NCBI GenBank assembly: GCA_001643675.2
Contig: LSRY02000016.1
Coordinates: 124,001 to 188,000, forward strand
DNA from: Monocercomonoides exilis
Lineage: Eukaryota; Preaxostyla; Oxymonadida; Polymastigidae
Reading direction: 5' to 3'
Length of the DNA: 64,000 nt
The notes under the pieces were generated by a model that ran no database searches, was not told the DNA's origin, and saw only the letters and a program-made list of their open reading frames with translations. This document shows, piece by piece, positions 1 through 11,500 of the stretch. Numbering within the stretch: position 1 is the first letter of the stretch; every line of letters starts with the position of its first letter. Made by a program: the position numbers and the translations under genes.

Positions 1-3000
1 CAAAATCGCTGCCTTTCCCTCTTTTCCACATTGCAGAATCAGCTGCTGCTCCATTGTCAGAATATGAGGTCTTTCTGAAAGACAACATTGAGCAGCTTCT
101 GTCGCTTTCGTTTCCTCTTCATTTGATAAGAAAGCTGTTTGATGACTGCACCAAACACAGATTTGAGAGTGGAGAGCATCTTATTTCAATGCCAATTGAA
201 GATCTCAATGAAGATAGCGAAAATGAAGAAAATGAAGAAGAGGCAAGCGAGCAAAATGCGCCGTCTGCTTTGCTGATTGATGAAAACGTGATTTCGCCTC
301 AGCTTTTGGTGACTTGTGTTCGACCAGACATCCAAACAGTTTCGACAAATGGCTCTTCATTTTCATCAGCCACTTCATCAGCAAATCGGCTGCAGCCAGC
401 AATCAAGCAGGAGTCAACACTGTTCTTGTTTTCACACAATTATTCATTGTGCACTTCTTCGTCTTCTTCAAACACAGATTATACATCCACATCACAGTGT
501 GTGTCGACAGATCTTCGGGAAAACAGCGACATTCTGAAGTTCGTTGAGAGAGCAACAGGTGTTGACTATCATTTTGACGGAGATGAAGACGAAGGTTGTG
601 ATGAAAATGATGATGAGCAGACTGAGGAAGCAAATGAAGAAGAAGAAAATGAAACTGAAGAAGATGAAAATGAACCATCTGAAGTTATTGAGACGGTGGA
701 GCAACTCATGGAAATGATCAAGACTGTTAGTCTGCCATTTTCTGTTGACAATCATATTTCATCAGCTGAATCATCATCGTCGTCTTCAAGTTCCTCATCT
801 TCAAGCGAAGACAGTTCTGCATATTCACTCACACTCGATGACACACAACTCTCTGAAAGTGTCCTCTGTGCATTTGCCAGTTTAAATGATACAGCTTCTC
901 AATCAAGCTCCTCCTGCCAGACAGAATTCAAAGAGCTTTTCGAAAAGCTGAACCATGTCGTTTCACTTTCATTGTGCAGATGCAACATTCTTCGTGTTCC
1001 AGATGCACTTCGTTCATTACTTTTGTTGTGTGCACCGTCTCTCACTGCGCTCTGGCTGAAAGATCGTATTTCTCTGGAACAGCTTCAAAAGGAAAGTTCA
1101 TTGAAAGCAGATGAGCAAGATTCAAAACAGAAAAAACAACCAATTTCTGAAGCAGAAGTTCAGACGCTATGCAAACGTATTGAGATGCTAAATGGGCATT
1201 TCTTAGACAACTACACAGAACGAGGTGTGTTGTGTGTAGCTGAAATGACTCTCAATCGTGTTCCATCTGTTTGTGAATCTGAATTGCCATCAAATGTTGA
1301 TGAAAAAAGCGAAAAAACGGAGACTGAACAGGAAGAAGGCAATGCTGAAGACGATGACTGTGATGATGAGTTCGCGTATCATCCATATTGCTCATCAATA
1401 ACAACACAGAACCGTATTTCTTGTCACAAGTTTGTACCAAATTGTCGTCCTCTTCTTTCTCTGCATCCAGATGATTTGTGTTTGGAGCACTTAAGTTCAA
1501 TCTCATTGACTAACAGGAATCTTTCTTCACTTTCTCCATCTGTTTTCTCTCGATGCCTTAACTTGCGAGTGTTGAATGTTTCACAAAATCCAAAATTAGC
1601 ATTGAAACTGTATGAAGAGTATATTTCATTGGTGAAAATGAGTGAATCAGAAAAGAAGGATGAAAATGTTGGACAGCGCACTCCAACTTTAGCAGTTTTG
1701 AATTATTTGATTGAGTGTGGAAATTTGACACGTTTGGAGTGGACTGATTTGAGTGTGACTGTACTTCCAAAATTGATACAGGAAGACAATTCACTTTCAG
1801 AGGAAAAGAAAAAACTGTATCAACAAATTCTATCAACTGAAAATTCGGATAAGAAATCATCATTGCCTCTGTCTGCCTCTCAATTCGAAGAACTTTCAAC
1901 AATCTATCAAGAATTTGTGACTCGTGTGTTCCCTTGCCTTCAACAGTTCAATGGTGTATCACCACATACTCATTACAACTTTGCTAAAGTTTTTGAGTCA
2001 AAATGTTCAAAGCGCAATAAATTTGAGGATCCTTTTGTTCTTCTTGCTGAGCACGAAGCGAGAGTGATGAGAGGCACAAGTGCATTCTGGAGGATCTCTC
2101 AGAGCTACGATGTTATCATCAAGAATACCTCAAGTTCTGCTTCTTCATCATCTGACCATTCAAATTCAGAGAATGAAGAGCCATCAAGCACACTTGTCAC
2201 GCAGCACTGGTGGTTCCTTCCTGATGAGCTGGGATCGGGTATTGCGCACAACAGTCAGTGCCCAAATGTTGCTTGTCGGAATCTTTGTGTTATTCTCAGA
2301 ACAAAAGAAAAGTCTGATGGTTCAACAAAAACGAGCGAGAAGGTGCAGAATGTGATGGTCATGGCATGCTGGCCATTACGTGACCTGTGGAAGGGAGAGG
2401 TGTTAACACGAGATTATTGGGATGGACTAATATTCTCAGAAAAGAAAGAAGAGCAGTGCACAGTGACGAAGTACAAGCAAATACTAGACAAATTGTTGAA
2501 GGGAGTACCAGCAACAAACAAGACAAAGAAAATTGAAGATATGAAGCTTGAAGTAAATGCTCAACATTCTAAACAAGCAGAAACTGTGAAATTATCGTTA
2601 TCATCAGCATCATCTTCGAGTTCTCCGCATTCATCAAAATATATCCATTTACCGATTACGTCTTCAATTCCTTCATCCGGTAGTGGATCAAAAATCAAAA
2701 TATACACAGATTCTTCTCTTGTTGCAACGTATTTATCTGCTCCTCAGTTTGAGCTTACAGAAAATCCTCTTGATGCACATATCCTCTGGATTACACAGGA
2801 TATCAGAAGCTTTTTAAGAGAGCACTCAGACATTATTACCCAATTAAAAAGCAAGATTGGGCCATTCTTTTCAAACAGCTCAAACACTGAAAAGCAAACA
2901 AATTCTCCAGAAGCGTCTGTTGCAGAAGCTGTTGATCTCTTTTCTAAGAAGTATGATGAATGGAACGAAAAATTCAAATCTGGCCAGAGTGATTTGAAAG

Positions 3001-4376
3001 AGTTTCCATTCATCTTTGTTGATCAATATCCAGGTGAAGAAAGATTTCTATACAAGCATTTCCTTCCTCAAGTACTCCAATCGTCTCCTTCCTCGTCCCC
3101 TTCGCCTTTCTTCTTACCAACATTCCGCCTGAGTGAGCCAAATGCTGAAGCAAAAGTCAAACAGCTGGTTGCCTTTTTGAATGAGTTGTCTGCACCTGCT
3201 CTGAGCGAAGACTCATCATTTGCTCCATCGTCCGTGTGGATAAGCAAGCCCTGGAACATGGCGCGCTCAATGAACATAGTGATTGCTCCATGCTATTTGC
3301 CTTATCCAAACTCTCCATTATTAACTGAAGGAGCATCTCTGTTCATTGCACATAAACAAAATTCGGTCAAGCAAGGTACTTCATCTGTCTTGCAGTCTAG
3401 TTTCTATCCTTTTGAATCTCAGTTTGTCCCATTTTCTGCATGCTCATCGTCTCCATTAACCCACATCAAACTCCAAAGCGAACTTACCGTTCCTCGAATT
3501 TCATCTCTTTATCTTTCTTCTCCTCTTTTGTCTCCGGTTCCATTTTCGGAGCTTTCTCCGAATCAGTCGCTGCCATTTCCATTCCACAACCAGCCGCCTC
3601 TTCACAAGTTTGATCTTCGATTTATTGTTCTCCTTCATTCACTTCCATCGCAAGATCATCCAGAACCAGTAGTGCTGATGTACAATCGGTTCTGGATTCG
3701 GTTGGCAAATGTTCCTTATTCACTTGATACATTTGACAATTACGAAAAGCACTTTACTGTGATGAACTATGCTAATGATGAAGAAGGGCCAAATGTTCAG
3801 TCGAAGAAGAAAGTGAAGTGGATGCAGATGGATTACACAGAATTTATTGATCTTTACAACAAAGAGAACAACAGGCGCTGCAGATTAAATGAATGTATGC
3901 AAAAATTAAATACAGCTTCACACAAAGTGTTCAGTTCAGAGAAGTCTATTTTGATTGATGATAACAATACTTGGGAAGAAGTTTTGGGAAAAATTCAAAC
4001 AATGGTTGTTGAACTTTTCACAAGAGCATCAACTACATCAGCAGAAAATGAAAATAAAGAGAATAAGCAAAAACCTAATCAGTACACTCCACCAGAGTTA
4101 ATTTCTGCTCCAAATTGCAGAGCAATGTATGGATTGGATATAATGTTAGAGAGAAGTGTAAAGGAAGAGATTGTAGATGGCATACGCCACTTTGTGTATT
4201 CTGTTTCTCCAATTCTTGTTGAATGCAATTATCAGCCTGATTGCCTTCGCGCATGCCTTAATAGTCCTAATCACTCTTTCTACAACGACGTTTTTACATC
4301 ATTATTTTGCTGGAATGGATGTGATTCTACACTTCCAAAATCTTTTACAGTGTTGAAAAAGAAAGTAGCAGAATAA
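1..4376 (+). CDS. TTLL12: TTLL12-like protein (tubulin tyrosine ligase-like), 5' partial
   Basis: The frame is open from the first bases of the window to a TAA at 4374-4376, so the start lies outside or before an intron. A pyrimidine-rich stretch ending in CAG at 36 could be a 3' splice site. No ATG opens the frame near the edge. The C-terminal third (about 2690-4350) matches the TTLL12 TTL/ATP-grasp region: WISKPWNMARS, NYEKHFTVMNY, RAMYGLDIML and a final VECNYQPDCLRAC motif followed by NDVFTSLF. The middle contains leucine-rich repeat-like segments and the N-terminal part is acidic and Ser-rich. TTLL12 proteins act on or bind tubulin. Human TTLL12 is considered an atypical member, so a ligase activity here is not assured. 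It is longer than the human protein (about 1,440 versus about 640 residues) because of low-complexity and LRR-like inserts. Confidence 0.88.
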   Translation, partial: KSLPFPLFHIAESAAAPLSEYEVFLKDNIEQLLSLSFPLHLIRKLFDDCTKHRFESGEHLISMPIEDLNEDSENEENEEEASEQNAPSALLIDENVISPQLLVTCVRPDIQTVSTNGSSFSSATSSANRLQPAIKQESTLFLFSHNYSLCTSSSSSNTDYTSTSQCVSTDLRENSDILKFVERATGVDYHFDGDEDEGCDENDDEQTEEANEEEENETEEDENEPSEVIETVEQLMEMIKTVSLPFSVDNHISSAESSSSSSSSSSSSEDSSAYSLTLDDTQLSESVLCAFASLNDTASQSSSSCQTEFKELFEKLNHVVSLSLCRCNILRVPDALRSLLLLCAPSLTALWLKDRISLEQLQKESSLKADEQDSKQKKQPISEAEVQTLCKRIEMLNGHFLDNYTERGVLCVAEMTLNRVPSVCESELPSNVDEKSEKTETEQEEGNAEDDDCDDEFAYHPYCSSITTQNRISCHKFVPNCRPLLSLHPDDLCLEHLSSISLTNRNLSSLSPSVFSRCLNLRVLNVSQNPKLALKLYEEYISLVKMSESEKKDENVGQRTPTLAVLNYLIECGNLTRLEWTDLSVTVLPKLIQEDNSLSEEKKKLYQQILSTENSDKKSSLPLSASQFEELSTIYQEFVTRVFPCLQQFNGVSPHTHYNFAKVFESKCSKRNKFEDPFVLLAEHEARVMRGTSAFWRISQSYDVIIKNTSSSASSSSDHSNSENEEPSSTLVTQHWWFLPDELGSGIAHNSQCPNVACRNLCVILRTKEKSDGSTKTSEKVQNVMVMACWPLRDLWKGEVLTRDYWDGLIFSEKKEEQCTVTKYKQILDKLLKGVPATNKTKKIEDMKLEVNAQHSKQAETVKLSLSSASSSSSPHSSKYIHLPITSSIPSSGSGSKIKIYTDSSLVATYLSAPQFELTENPLDAHILWITQDIRSFLREHSDIITQLKSKIGPFFSNSSNTEKQTNSPEASVAEAVDLFSKKYDEWNEKFKSGQSDLKEFPFIFVDQYPGEERFLYKHFLPQVLQSSPSSSPSPFFLPTFRLSEPNAEAKVKQLVAFLNELSAPALSEDSSFAPSSVWISKPWNMARSMNIVIAPCYLPYPNSPLLTEGASLFIAHKQNSVKQGTSSVLQSSFYPFESQFVPFSACSSSPLTHIKLQSELTVPRISSLYLSSPLLSPVPFSELSPNQSLPFPFHNQPPLHKFDLRFIVLLHSLPSQDHPEPVVLMYNRFWIRLANVPYSLDTFDNYEKHFTVMNYANDEEGPNVQSKKKVKWMQMDYTEFIDLYNKENNRRCRLNECMQKLNTASHKVFSSEKSILIDDNNTWEEVLGKIQTMVVELFTRASTTSAENENKENKQKPNQYTPPELISAPNCRAMYGLDIMLERSVKEEIVDGIRHFVYSVSPILVECNYQPDCLRACLNSPNHSFYNDVFTSLFCWNGCDSTLPKSFTVLKKKVAE

Positions 4377-4981
4377 TGCATTTCGTCAAATTTTTATTTG
4401 TGTTAGTCATGTTTAAATTGGTAGAGAAATTATTTGATTGTTGAAACTTTCCTGGTTGTTTTTTTGCTAAAAGAACATTATTTTCACAATGAAAAATTAT
4501 GGATATTTATTGGTTATTAAGGTTTTTTTTTTTTTTTTTTTTTGGTTGATGATAACTTACACCAAAAATTATTCAAAATCGAAAATTTTTCATTCAAATT
4601 TCAAATGTTTATCTGTCGTTTCAAACGCTTATGTTTGATTTGAAAAAAAGTTGATTCGTCACAAAACAGATCTATCACTTTTCAGGGTTCATTTATGAAT
4701 ATTCATAACATATGGAGGGAAATAAGGGCAAGTTGAGTAGATCATGGTCCCAAGGTAATCCGACTCACTATTTATATCATTTTCATTTTGAAAATCTTTT
4801 CTTGGGTTAACCCTAACCCTTATTTTGCTAGGAAAAACCCAAATCCATCACAATATCCAATATGAACTTGTTTAATCCGTCAAAACCCTAAAACCTTATA
4901 AGTACAACAAGAGAATATTATAAAATTCTTTAAATTAATGGCATTGATCATGTGGTACCAGGATCTTCTCCATTTGCCATT

Positions 4982-5100
4982 ATGCGGACTTTCAAGCTTT
5001 TTTTTGCACAAATCATATTATTTTCGTTTCACTCACAACTTTATTTAACTCACTCAGATTTCAAAATAAATCGGACTTTCCTATCAGCTATTAATATATA
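4982..5100 (+). repeat. Dispersed repeat A, copy 1 (truncated)
   Basis: The segment carries the head of repeat A: GGACTTTCAAGCTTTTT, then an AACTTTATTTAACTCACTC-like block and AAAATAAATCGGACTTTC. The match to the other copies stops where the MITE-like element at 5101 begins, which suggests that element interrupted or replaced the rest of this copy. Confidence 0.6.
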
Positions 5101-5358
5101 TGGGTGATTATTTTTGTAATCATATCTTTTTTCGGGGTGTTGATTTTTCAAAGATTGAAAGTCTTTCGAAAGAAATATTTTGTTTCAAAAGAAAAGAAGC
5201 ATGATAATTGTATTAAAAATCAAGGATTTTTTCAAAATATGAGATGAAAATGTCTTCAAAAACCTATTCACTTTTCAATTTTTTTTATCGATATTTAAGA
5301 AATATATTTGCGCCGAAATTTTTGTATAAAAAAATATGATTTCAAGAATAATCACCCA
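5101..5358. mobile_element. MITE-like element B, copy 1
   Basis: The 258-bp segment starts TGGGTGATTATTTTTG and ends with its inverted counterpart AAGAATAATCACCCA. The inverted similarity covers roughly 30 bp, including a TCATATNTTTTT block. A second element of almost the same length with the same ends lies at 7529-7785, while the interiors differ. There is no coding capacity. I could not see a clean target site duplication around this copy. Confidence 0.6.
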
Positions 5359-6021
5359 CGTGTGTAATTCTTTTTGAAAAGTTACAAATGCATAATCTTC
5401 AAATAAATCAAGATTTTCAAATTTTGCTCAAATTTTTGTTGACACACACCAAACTTTCCAAATATGGAATCCATTATTGGATAATGCTATTTCATGCATT
5501 CAAGTGAAGTTACGTGAATGTTAAATAATATTTGAGCAAAAAATGAAGATTAAACATTATTTGAAAATTAAACATTTGCGACTTTTCAAAAAGAATTTCC
5601 CATAAATATATATATATATATACCGTTGATATAATAACATCATTTTTTGAAATAAGCTTGATGTCACACTACATTAATTAATTTTTTTTTTTATCACAAA
5701 AATTTAATTAAAAGTTCATAATTTTTTATTGAAAATTCTTAAATGACAATATTTTGCTCCATATCTTCAAACCGACATATTTAATGAAAAAATTGGGGGT
5801 AAAAAAATAATCACACATAAAAACATAATAAAAATATTTTCTAACCTTTTATTGATTTTCGCCGACTTTTTGAAAATTTAAAGTTTTTCCAACTTTCGAC
5901 TTCGTTTGAAAGTTTTTCGATTTTAATTTAATTTTGATGTATTTTTTCATCACAAATAATTTTTATTCTAATTTTTAAAAATATGTTTTAATAAAAAATA
6001 TGACAATATTGCTTAACTGCA

Positions 6022-6330
6022 TAGGGGAAAATACGGACTATCAAGCTTTATATCCACTAAACATTAAATATTTGTTTAGCTCATCACTTTAAACATATTT
6101 CTAAGATTTCTAAATAAATTGGATTTTAATTTCCTTTTTCAGACATCGTTGAAATAAATACATAAAGTATTCCAACATTTCACGAACGTCAAAAAACGAT
6201 CCCATTTTAATTGTATTTTTTAATCTCAAAAAGTCAATGAAAAGTTCAAAATAATTCAAAGAAAATGTATGAAGTTAAATATTAAGCCCCATATTATAAA
6301 AAAAAGAAAAAATTAAATAATTTTTGCAAT
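6022..6330 (+). repeat. Dispersed repeat A, copy 2
   Basis: The order of blocks is the same as in the copy near 50985: GGGGAAAATACGGACT and CAAGCTTT, then AAATAAATTGGATTTT, CATCGTTGAAATAAA, CCCATTTTAATTGTATTTTT, TCTCAAAAAGTCAATGAAAAG, and finally a GCCCC...A-rich tail. It is non-coding and diverged. Confidence 0.65.
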
Positions 6331-6544
6331 TGCATTCCATTCAAACAAGCCGATAAAAAATTAACCCAAATTATTAAATATTCAAAATCGGATATAATCA
6401 CATCTGTTTTAGCATGACTTTTTGTGACTATTTCTTATTGTGATTATATGTGATGTTGCTTAACACAGAAAAAAATAAATATCAATTTATTCATTAATTA
6501 ATTATGTGTCAATTTTTTATTTTTGAAAATTCTTCACAAAAACA

Positions 6545-6890
6545 ATTTTTTCAATAGAAACTGCTTTTTTTGTGTATTATTGTATTATTCAGATTTTTTA
6601 ACATTTTGGACAAAATATTTGACTTCAGGCATTTTCATAGAAAAATTATGCACCAGAGATGAACTTTTTGTGATAAAAAAATTTGTTATAAATGGGATTA
6701 TTTTTTGAAATACATAAGAGGTCACAAAACATAATGTTTTAATATCAATGACATTTGTTTTCAGTAATGAAAATCGAATTAATTTTAATATTTGAGAAAG
6801 CGAAATAAAGTTATAAGTAAAACTATTTTTTCATTCTTTGTGCACAAAAAGCTTGAAAGTCCATATTTTCCCCCATTTGTTCCCAATATC
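6545..6890 (-). repeat. Dispersed repeat A, copy 3 (inverted)
   Basis: Read on the minus strand it starts GGGGGAAAATATGGACT, then CAAGCTTTTTGTGCAC, AACTTTATTTCGCTTTCTC, ACATTATGTTTTGTGAC and TATGAAAATGCCTGAAGT. These are the same blocks as in the copy near 50985. Short open frames inside it on both strands look incidental. Confidence 0.65.
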
Positions 6891-7062
6891 AGATTCATCT
6901 TTCTTGTGTCTTCATGGGCAAGAAAAATTGATTCATTAGCACATAAAATCATTGAAGAATACTTTTCATACACATATTAAGTTAAATGAGATTTTCATGA
7001 AATAATGCTTTGTTCAAATATTTTCATTCTTTTTTCGTTTCTCACTCTTGAAAAGACGATCA

Positions 7063-7418
7063 TCAATTCCTCGCTATGCCTTTTTTGAATGTCGAATGAA
7101 AATTGTGAGAAGGCGTTTTATGACAAACTTTCGCAACAACGGCTCTTAGCGTTTTCGGTGTGATTTGCTTTCTATTATCTCTCAAAATTTTCAGTAGTTC
7201 CTGACTCGTTTTTCTTGTTTTCGAGTCATCAACATGTTTTTTTTCTCAATAACCTTTTTCCTTATATATCCGGTTCGAACCTGGCAGACAAGGCTCGGTG
7301 TGCAGTTGAGGGCCTTTGCAATTAGTACGTTTGAAGGTATTTTCACCTTTCTAAATTTGCAGGTGTTGAAGAAGGAACCAATTAATGAAACTTTTGTTTT
7401 TGAAGTTTTTAATGACAA
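7063..7418 (-). pseudogene. Broken helix-turn-helix-like gene fragment
   Basis: One minus-strand frame (7418 to about 7235) reads FRKVKIPSNVLIAKALNC and continues TPSLVCQVRTGYIRKK. This resembles a helix-turn-helix of the kind found in small DNA-binding or transposase-related proteins. It runs into a short tail and stop at 7191. A neighbouring frame continues with SQELLKILRDNRKQITPKT and VVAKVCHKTPSH to a stop at 7063-7065. The switch falls at an eight-A run near 7235, so a frameshift (real decay or sequence error) would join the two. No ATG is seen at the start. It sits among repeats, so it may be a transposon relic. The function is unknown. Confidence 0.35.
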
Positions 7419-7528
7419 GAAGGATTAAATGAAGTGCAGGTCTAATTTTGGATTTAATCCTGTTAAAACTGTTTCAAATGAAGATGTTCAAAAAGTTGAT
7501 AATACAAAAGACATTTCCAGTAAAAAGA

Positions 7529-7785
7529 TGGGTGATAATTTTTGAAGTCATATTTTTTCATTCAAAAATTTCAGTTCAAGAATTTCCTTTGAATATGAAT
7601 TAATGATCACTGAAGAGTGAAAAGGCTCAATAAAGACATTTGAATATTGATTTCAGCTGATTCACTTAATCCTAAAACAGTTGTGATAAATCAAGCATTT
7701 TAATTCAAAAGCTCTTTTCAATGACAAGCAAATTTTGAAAAGTCTGCAACCCGAAAAAAGTTATGATTTCAAAAATAATCACCCA
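7529..7785. mobile_element. MITE-like element B, copy 2
   Basis: The 257-bp segment begins TGGGTGATAATTTTTGAAGTC and ends in the inverted counterpart ATGATTTCAAAAATAATCACC plus CA. It is flanked on both sides by AGAT if the element is taken to start at GGG, which could be a 4-bp target site duplication. Its ends match element 5101-5358. Confidence 0.6.
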
Positions 7786-7888
7786 GATAGACAAATTTGC
7801 TTAACCGAAATAACCATAATAATAAAAGAATTAATATTTCCAACTTTAACAATTAGCATGAATGGTGAGTGACTGTCGATACAACATC

Positions 7889-8248
7889 CAGTTTGTGCAA
7901 AAAATACCGGACAAGATCGATATCTCAATAACTGCAAAAAGAAAAATTCTGACAAATTTCCTCAAAAATATATCTCATCAATACAAACTCATGTGACATA
8001 CAAGACTTTCATAACTTCCTTGTTTATGCACAGAAAAAATATATATCGAAATCTCGGAGTAATAGGATTTTGACTTACTCCGATATTTCAAAAAAAAATT
8101 TTTTTTGTGTACAAATGATGCAATTTTGAAAGTTTTGGCCATCAATTGAATTTGCATTGATGAGATGTATTTAGAGGAAAATTATCAGAATTATTACACA
8201 TGCTGTTATTGAGATATTGATCTTGTCAGGTATTTTTTGCACAAACTG
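7889..8248. repeat. Fold-back (palindromic) element C, copy 1
   Basis: Left and right halves are inverted copies. The left half starts CAGTTTGTGCAAAAAATACC, the right half ends with its reverse complement, and both carry GACAAGATCGAT and CTCATCAAT blocks. The centre is an AATAGGATTTTGA loop. The same design, with the same loop, occurs at 50266-50659, so this is a repeat family and not a chance palindrome. Confidence 0.7.
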
Positions 8249-8571
8249 TTAATTTATTAAGGTAACAATTGCATCTTGTGTTTTGATCTAAATAATCTTA
8301 TTTTTGAAAAATTATTTTTTTATTATTTTTTTCAAAAGCGTTTTTTGGAGCCAGAAAATTTTGTTCCCGATAAAAAAAAAAGCCGCGATAAAATCCTCTA
8401 ACTTATCAAATATAAAAGATACCGAAAATAATTCAAAGACTTGAAATATCTAAAATTTTCAATTCTGAAAACATAAGCTTAACATGAATTTGAATACTAT
8501 TCAAAATGTTGTTCAGTTCGACAAGTTTTTTGTTCAATCATATTTTATTATGCTTTACATGATCTGAGAAA

Positions 8572-11500
8572 ATGAAAAGATGCATTTTTGTATTTTGCGT
8601 GATAGTTTGCCTGTACGAAGCAAAATGTGATGAACATAATTGTTGCTCAATTATTTCTGCAAAAGTTGATGCGACTAACTCAACAGTTGATTTTCATTTT
8701 CACACATTCATAAACCTACCTCACAGCCCAATAATTCGATGCAGGAAATCTTCAAGAATAAGCTTTAAAAACAGCTTGTTAAGAAATTGTATCGATGTTG
8801 AATGCTTGTTAGAAATTAACGAAGGGTTAATAGATTGCTCAAATATTTCCTTTTCGCACTCTGGTAGACCGACAAATGTATTTCCTTCCTTTGCATTATC
8901 GCCTTTTCAATGGTCAAATTTCATACTTCAATATTCAGCCATTACAAATTTAGTAGTCGAAGATTATTCGTATCTTTTTAAAGGAATGTTTGCTTATAAC
9001 TCAATGAAATTCAACTGCTTCTCGAATATTTCGTCAAATTTTTTACCAAAACAAAATGAAAAAAATGAATCTTTAGTAAGTTCAATCTCTTTAGAAACAA
9101 TTATTAAATGCAGCAACTTTAGAAGAGCAGATGAAAACTTAAATTGGATTATGCCAACACAAAGGAGTCAGTACAAATTATTGAAAGCTTTGAACAGCAC
9201 ATTTGTTGAATGCAAACATTCTTTAAACAGTGGAACCCGCGAAATGTTGAATGAGACGACCATATTGAATGATTGTTCATGGTCAGATTGTTCGGCCGAA
9301 GGATTAACTGTAAAGGAAGCTAACGGAGGAGCAATATATTTATATGGTAATGGAACAGCAGATCTTTCTATAAACAACTGCACATTTAGCAATTGCAGCA
9401 GCTTAAATTCTGGAGGTGCTATATATGCAGATAATGTTGGCACTATAAATGTTAATGAATCAAGATTTATGCAATGCCAAGCTGGAAATTTTGGAGGATC
9501 TATATCAGTTCGTGATATTCAAACAAAATATAGTTATTGCTTCAACAATTTTGAAAATTGTACAGCGCTTATTTTCGGTGGTGCTGTATACTTCAAGAAC
9601 TATACAGCCAATAATCAGGTGAATATGAATGTTGCAAAAAATTGCTCTTCAAGTAGTTATGGTGGAGGATTTATGCATCATGATTCAGACTATCCAGCTC
9701 CCTTTTTTAATACATTGACAATGAATTGCTCATCAATAACTGGAGGAGGATTATATCTTTTTTTTCAAAAAATACCACAAAATTCGGAAATTCAGCTCTT
9801 CTTTTTTTGCGCTTTTTTCAACAATACGGCAGAAAGTGGAAACGACATTCGTCTTTATAATAAAGATAATTTAACTGATGAATTAAATCCCACTGTTGGA
9901 TGCTTAACAACTTCAGTTGAAAATCAAGTCTGCATGTGGGCTACTGAAGAAGAAATTGTTAATTGGATACCAACGACACTTGAATCACGCTTGGTGAATT
10001 TTGAGAATGGTTTAGATATTGATGTTTGTGGGCTTGAAATCAAAAAATGCAGAACAATAGGGTTCACTGTGACACAAGCTCGACCGTCGACCAACTTTTC
10101 GATCATTCTGGAGAGCGCTCTGATAAAAGAAACACAGATAATAATTGGCGAAAACATTGTTTGTATCAGTCGAAAAAACGAAACATTCGTTCCAGAGATA
10201 GAATGTTGTTCAACAAATGGATCTTTCTTTCAAGTTGGGACAGGGTCTCTGAAAATCGAAAATATCGTTATTGTTTTGAGTCAAAATGCTTCTCCAGAAA
10301 TTACCATTTTTCATAGCACGAACTCAGGCGAGCTTATTATACACAATTGCATTATCAAAGGAAGCTGTCCTCCCACTTCAAATAGCCTGACCGCAGCTAT
10401 TTTTTCTGGATGTAATTCAAAAACAGAAATTGGAATGTGTAATGTTTCTTCTTTTTTCCTTTCTGGCAAGCCTGTTTTTGATATTAAGCCATGCTCTTTA
10501 CAAGCACCTTCACTTAATATTTCTAATACAACATTTTCAGACATTTCAAGAAAGACCGGAAGCGGATGTATCTTTGAAAAAGTTATTGAAAGCGATGAAC
10601 TGTTTTCAGTAAATGATGTTATTATTGAGGATTGCACAACAGAAGATGGAAATGGTGGTGGATTTTGGATTGAGTCGAATTATGGAAGTTCGCTGAGAAT
10701 TGGCGTGAGCGAAAAAGAGACCTCATTCAGCAGGTGCTCATGCAAGAATTTATTACCAGGAAACGGATATGGTGGAGGAATGTACCTTAAGTTTGACAAA
10801 GGTGCAAGCGATTTTATTGTGACAAGCACTTCCTTCACTGAATGCAGCGCATCAAAAGGAGGATCAAATATCTTCATCGAATGTTGGTGCCTGAAGGAAT
10901 TAATAAATGCAACTTCTTTAAACTTTTCGCGAGAAGATATGCTAAACAGGGATTTAATGGGATTTGAGGAAGGAAATGAAAACGCTCCAATCGAATTAGA
11001 AGCATTTTTTGTTGAATTTAATGGAACTGGATATGTTTGCGGAGATAATGGTTGTGACTTTAGTGGTTGTGGAACATATTCATATCCTTGTGCATCATTA
11101 TCACATCTTATTTCCTTACGATTTGAATTGATAGATAGAAATATAATTATAAATTCAATAGTGACGCTTGAAGAAGCAATTGAGATGAACGATTTTGAAT
11201 GCGAAATGACTGGTGTAACAACTACTACTCAATTCGATGTTTATCCTTCTTCAAGTATTTCTTCAGGGAATGTTATTAGTATTAGAAATAATGCAAATCT
11301 AATAAATTTATGCTTTTCTCTTCATCCAAGTTTTTCTTCTGCATCTGCTTTCATAAAATTTGTACCATCAATTGAAGAAGACAAATTATTAAGGATCTTT
11401 TCTTGCTCTTTTTCTGGTATCTCTGGATCTGAGATATCATATGCCATTATTTCATCAACAAATGGAAAGATAACAATCAGTGAATGCACTTTATCTGAAT

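Larger units (their letters stand above)
4377..8571. other. AT-rich intergenic block, repeat-bearing
   Basis: No long open frame is present in these 4.2 kb. The block holds copies of a dispersed repeat (about 4982, 6022 and an inverted one near 6545-6890). It also holds two MITE-like elements with matching inverted ends (5101-5358 and 7529-7785), a fold-back element (7889-8248) and a broken helix-turn-helix gene (7063-7418). The rest is A/T-rich without recognisable structure. Confidence 0.8.

Noticed and set aside
4805-4822. Telomere-like CCCTAACCCT
   Set aside because: Only about two units are present and the surroundings are ordinary AT-rich DNA, so this is not evidence of a telomere or fusion point.
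6785-6980. Short overlapping frames on both strands
   Set aside because: They lie in and beside dispersed repeat A copy 3 and have no coding features.
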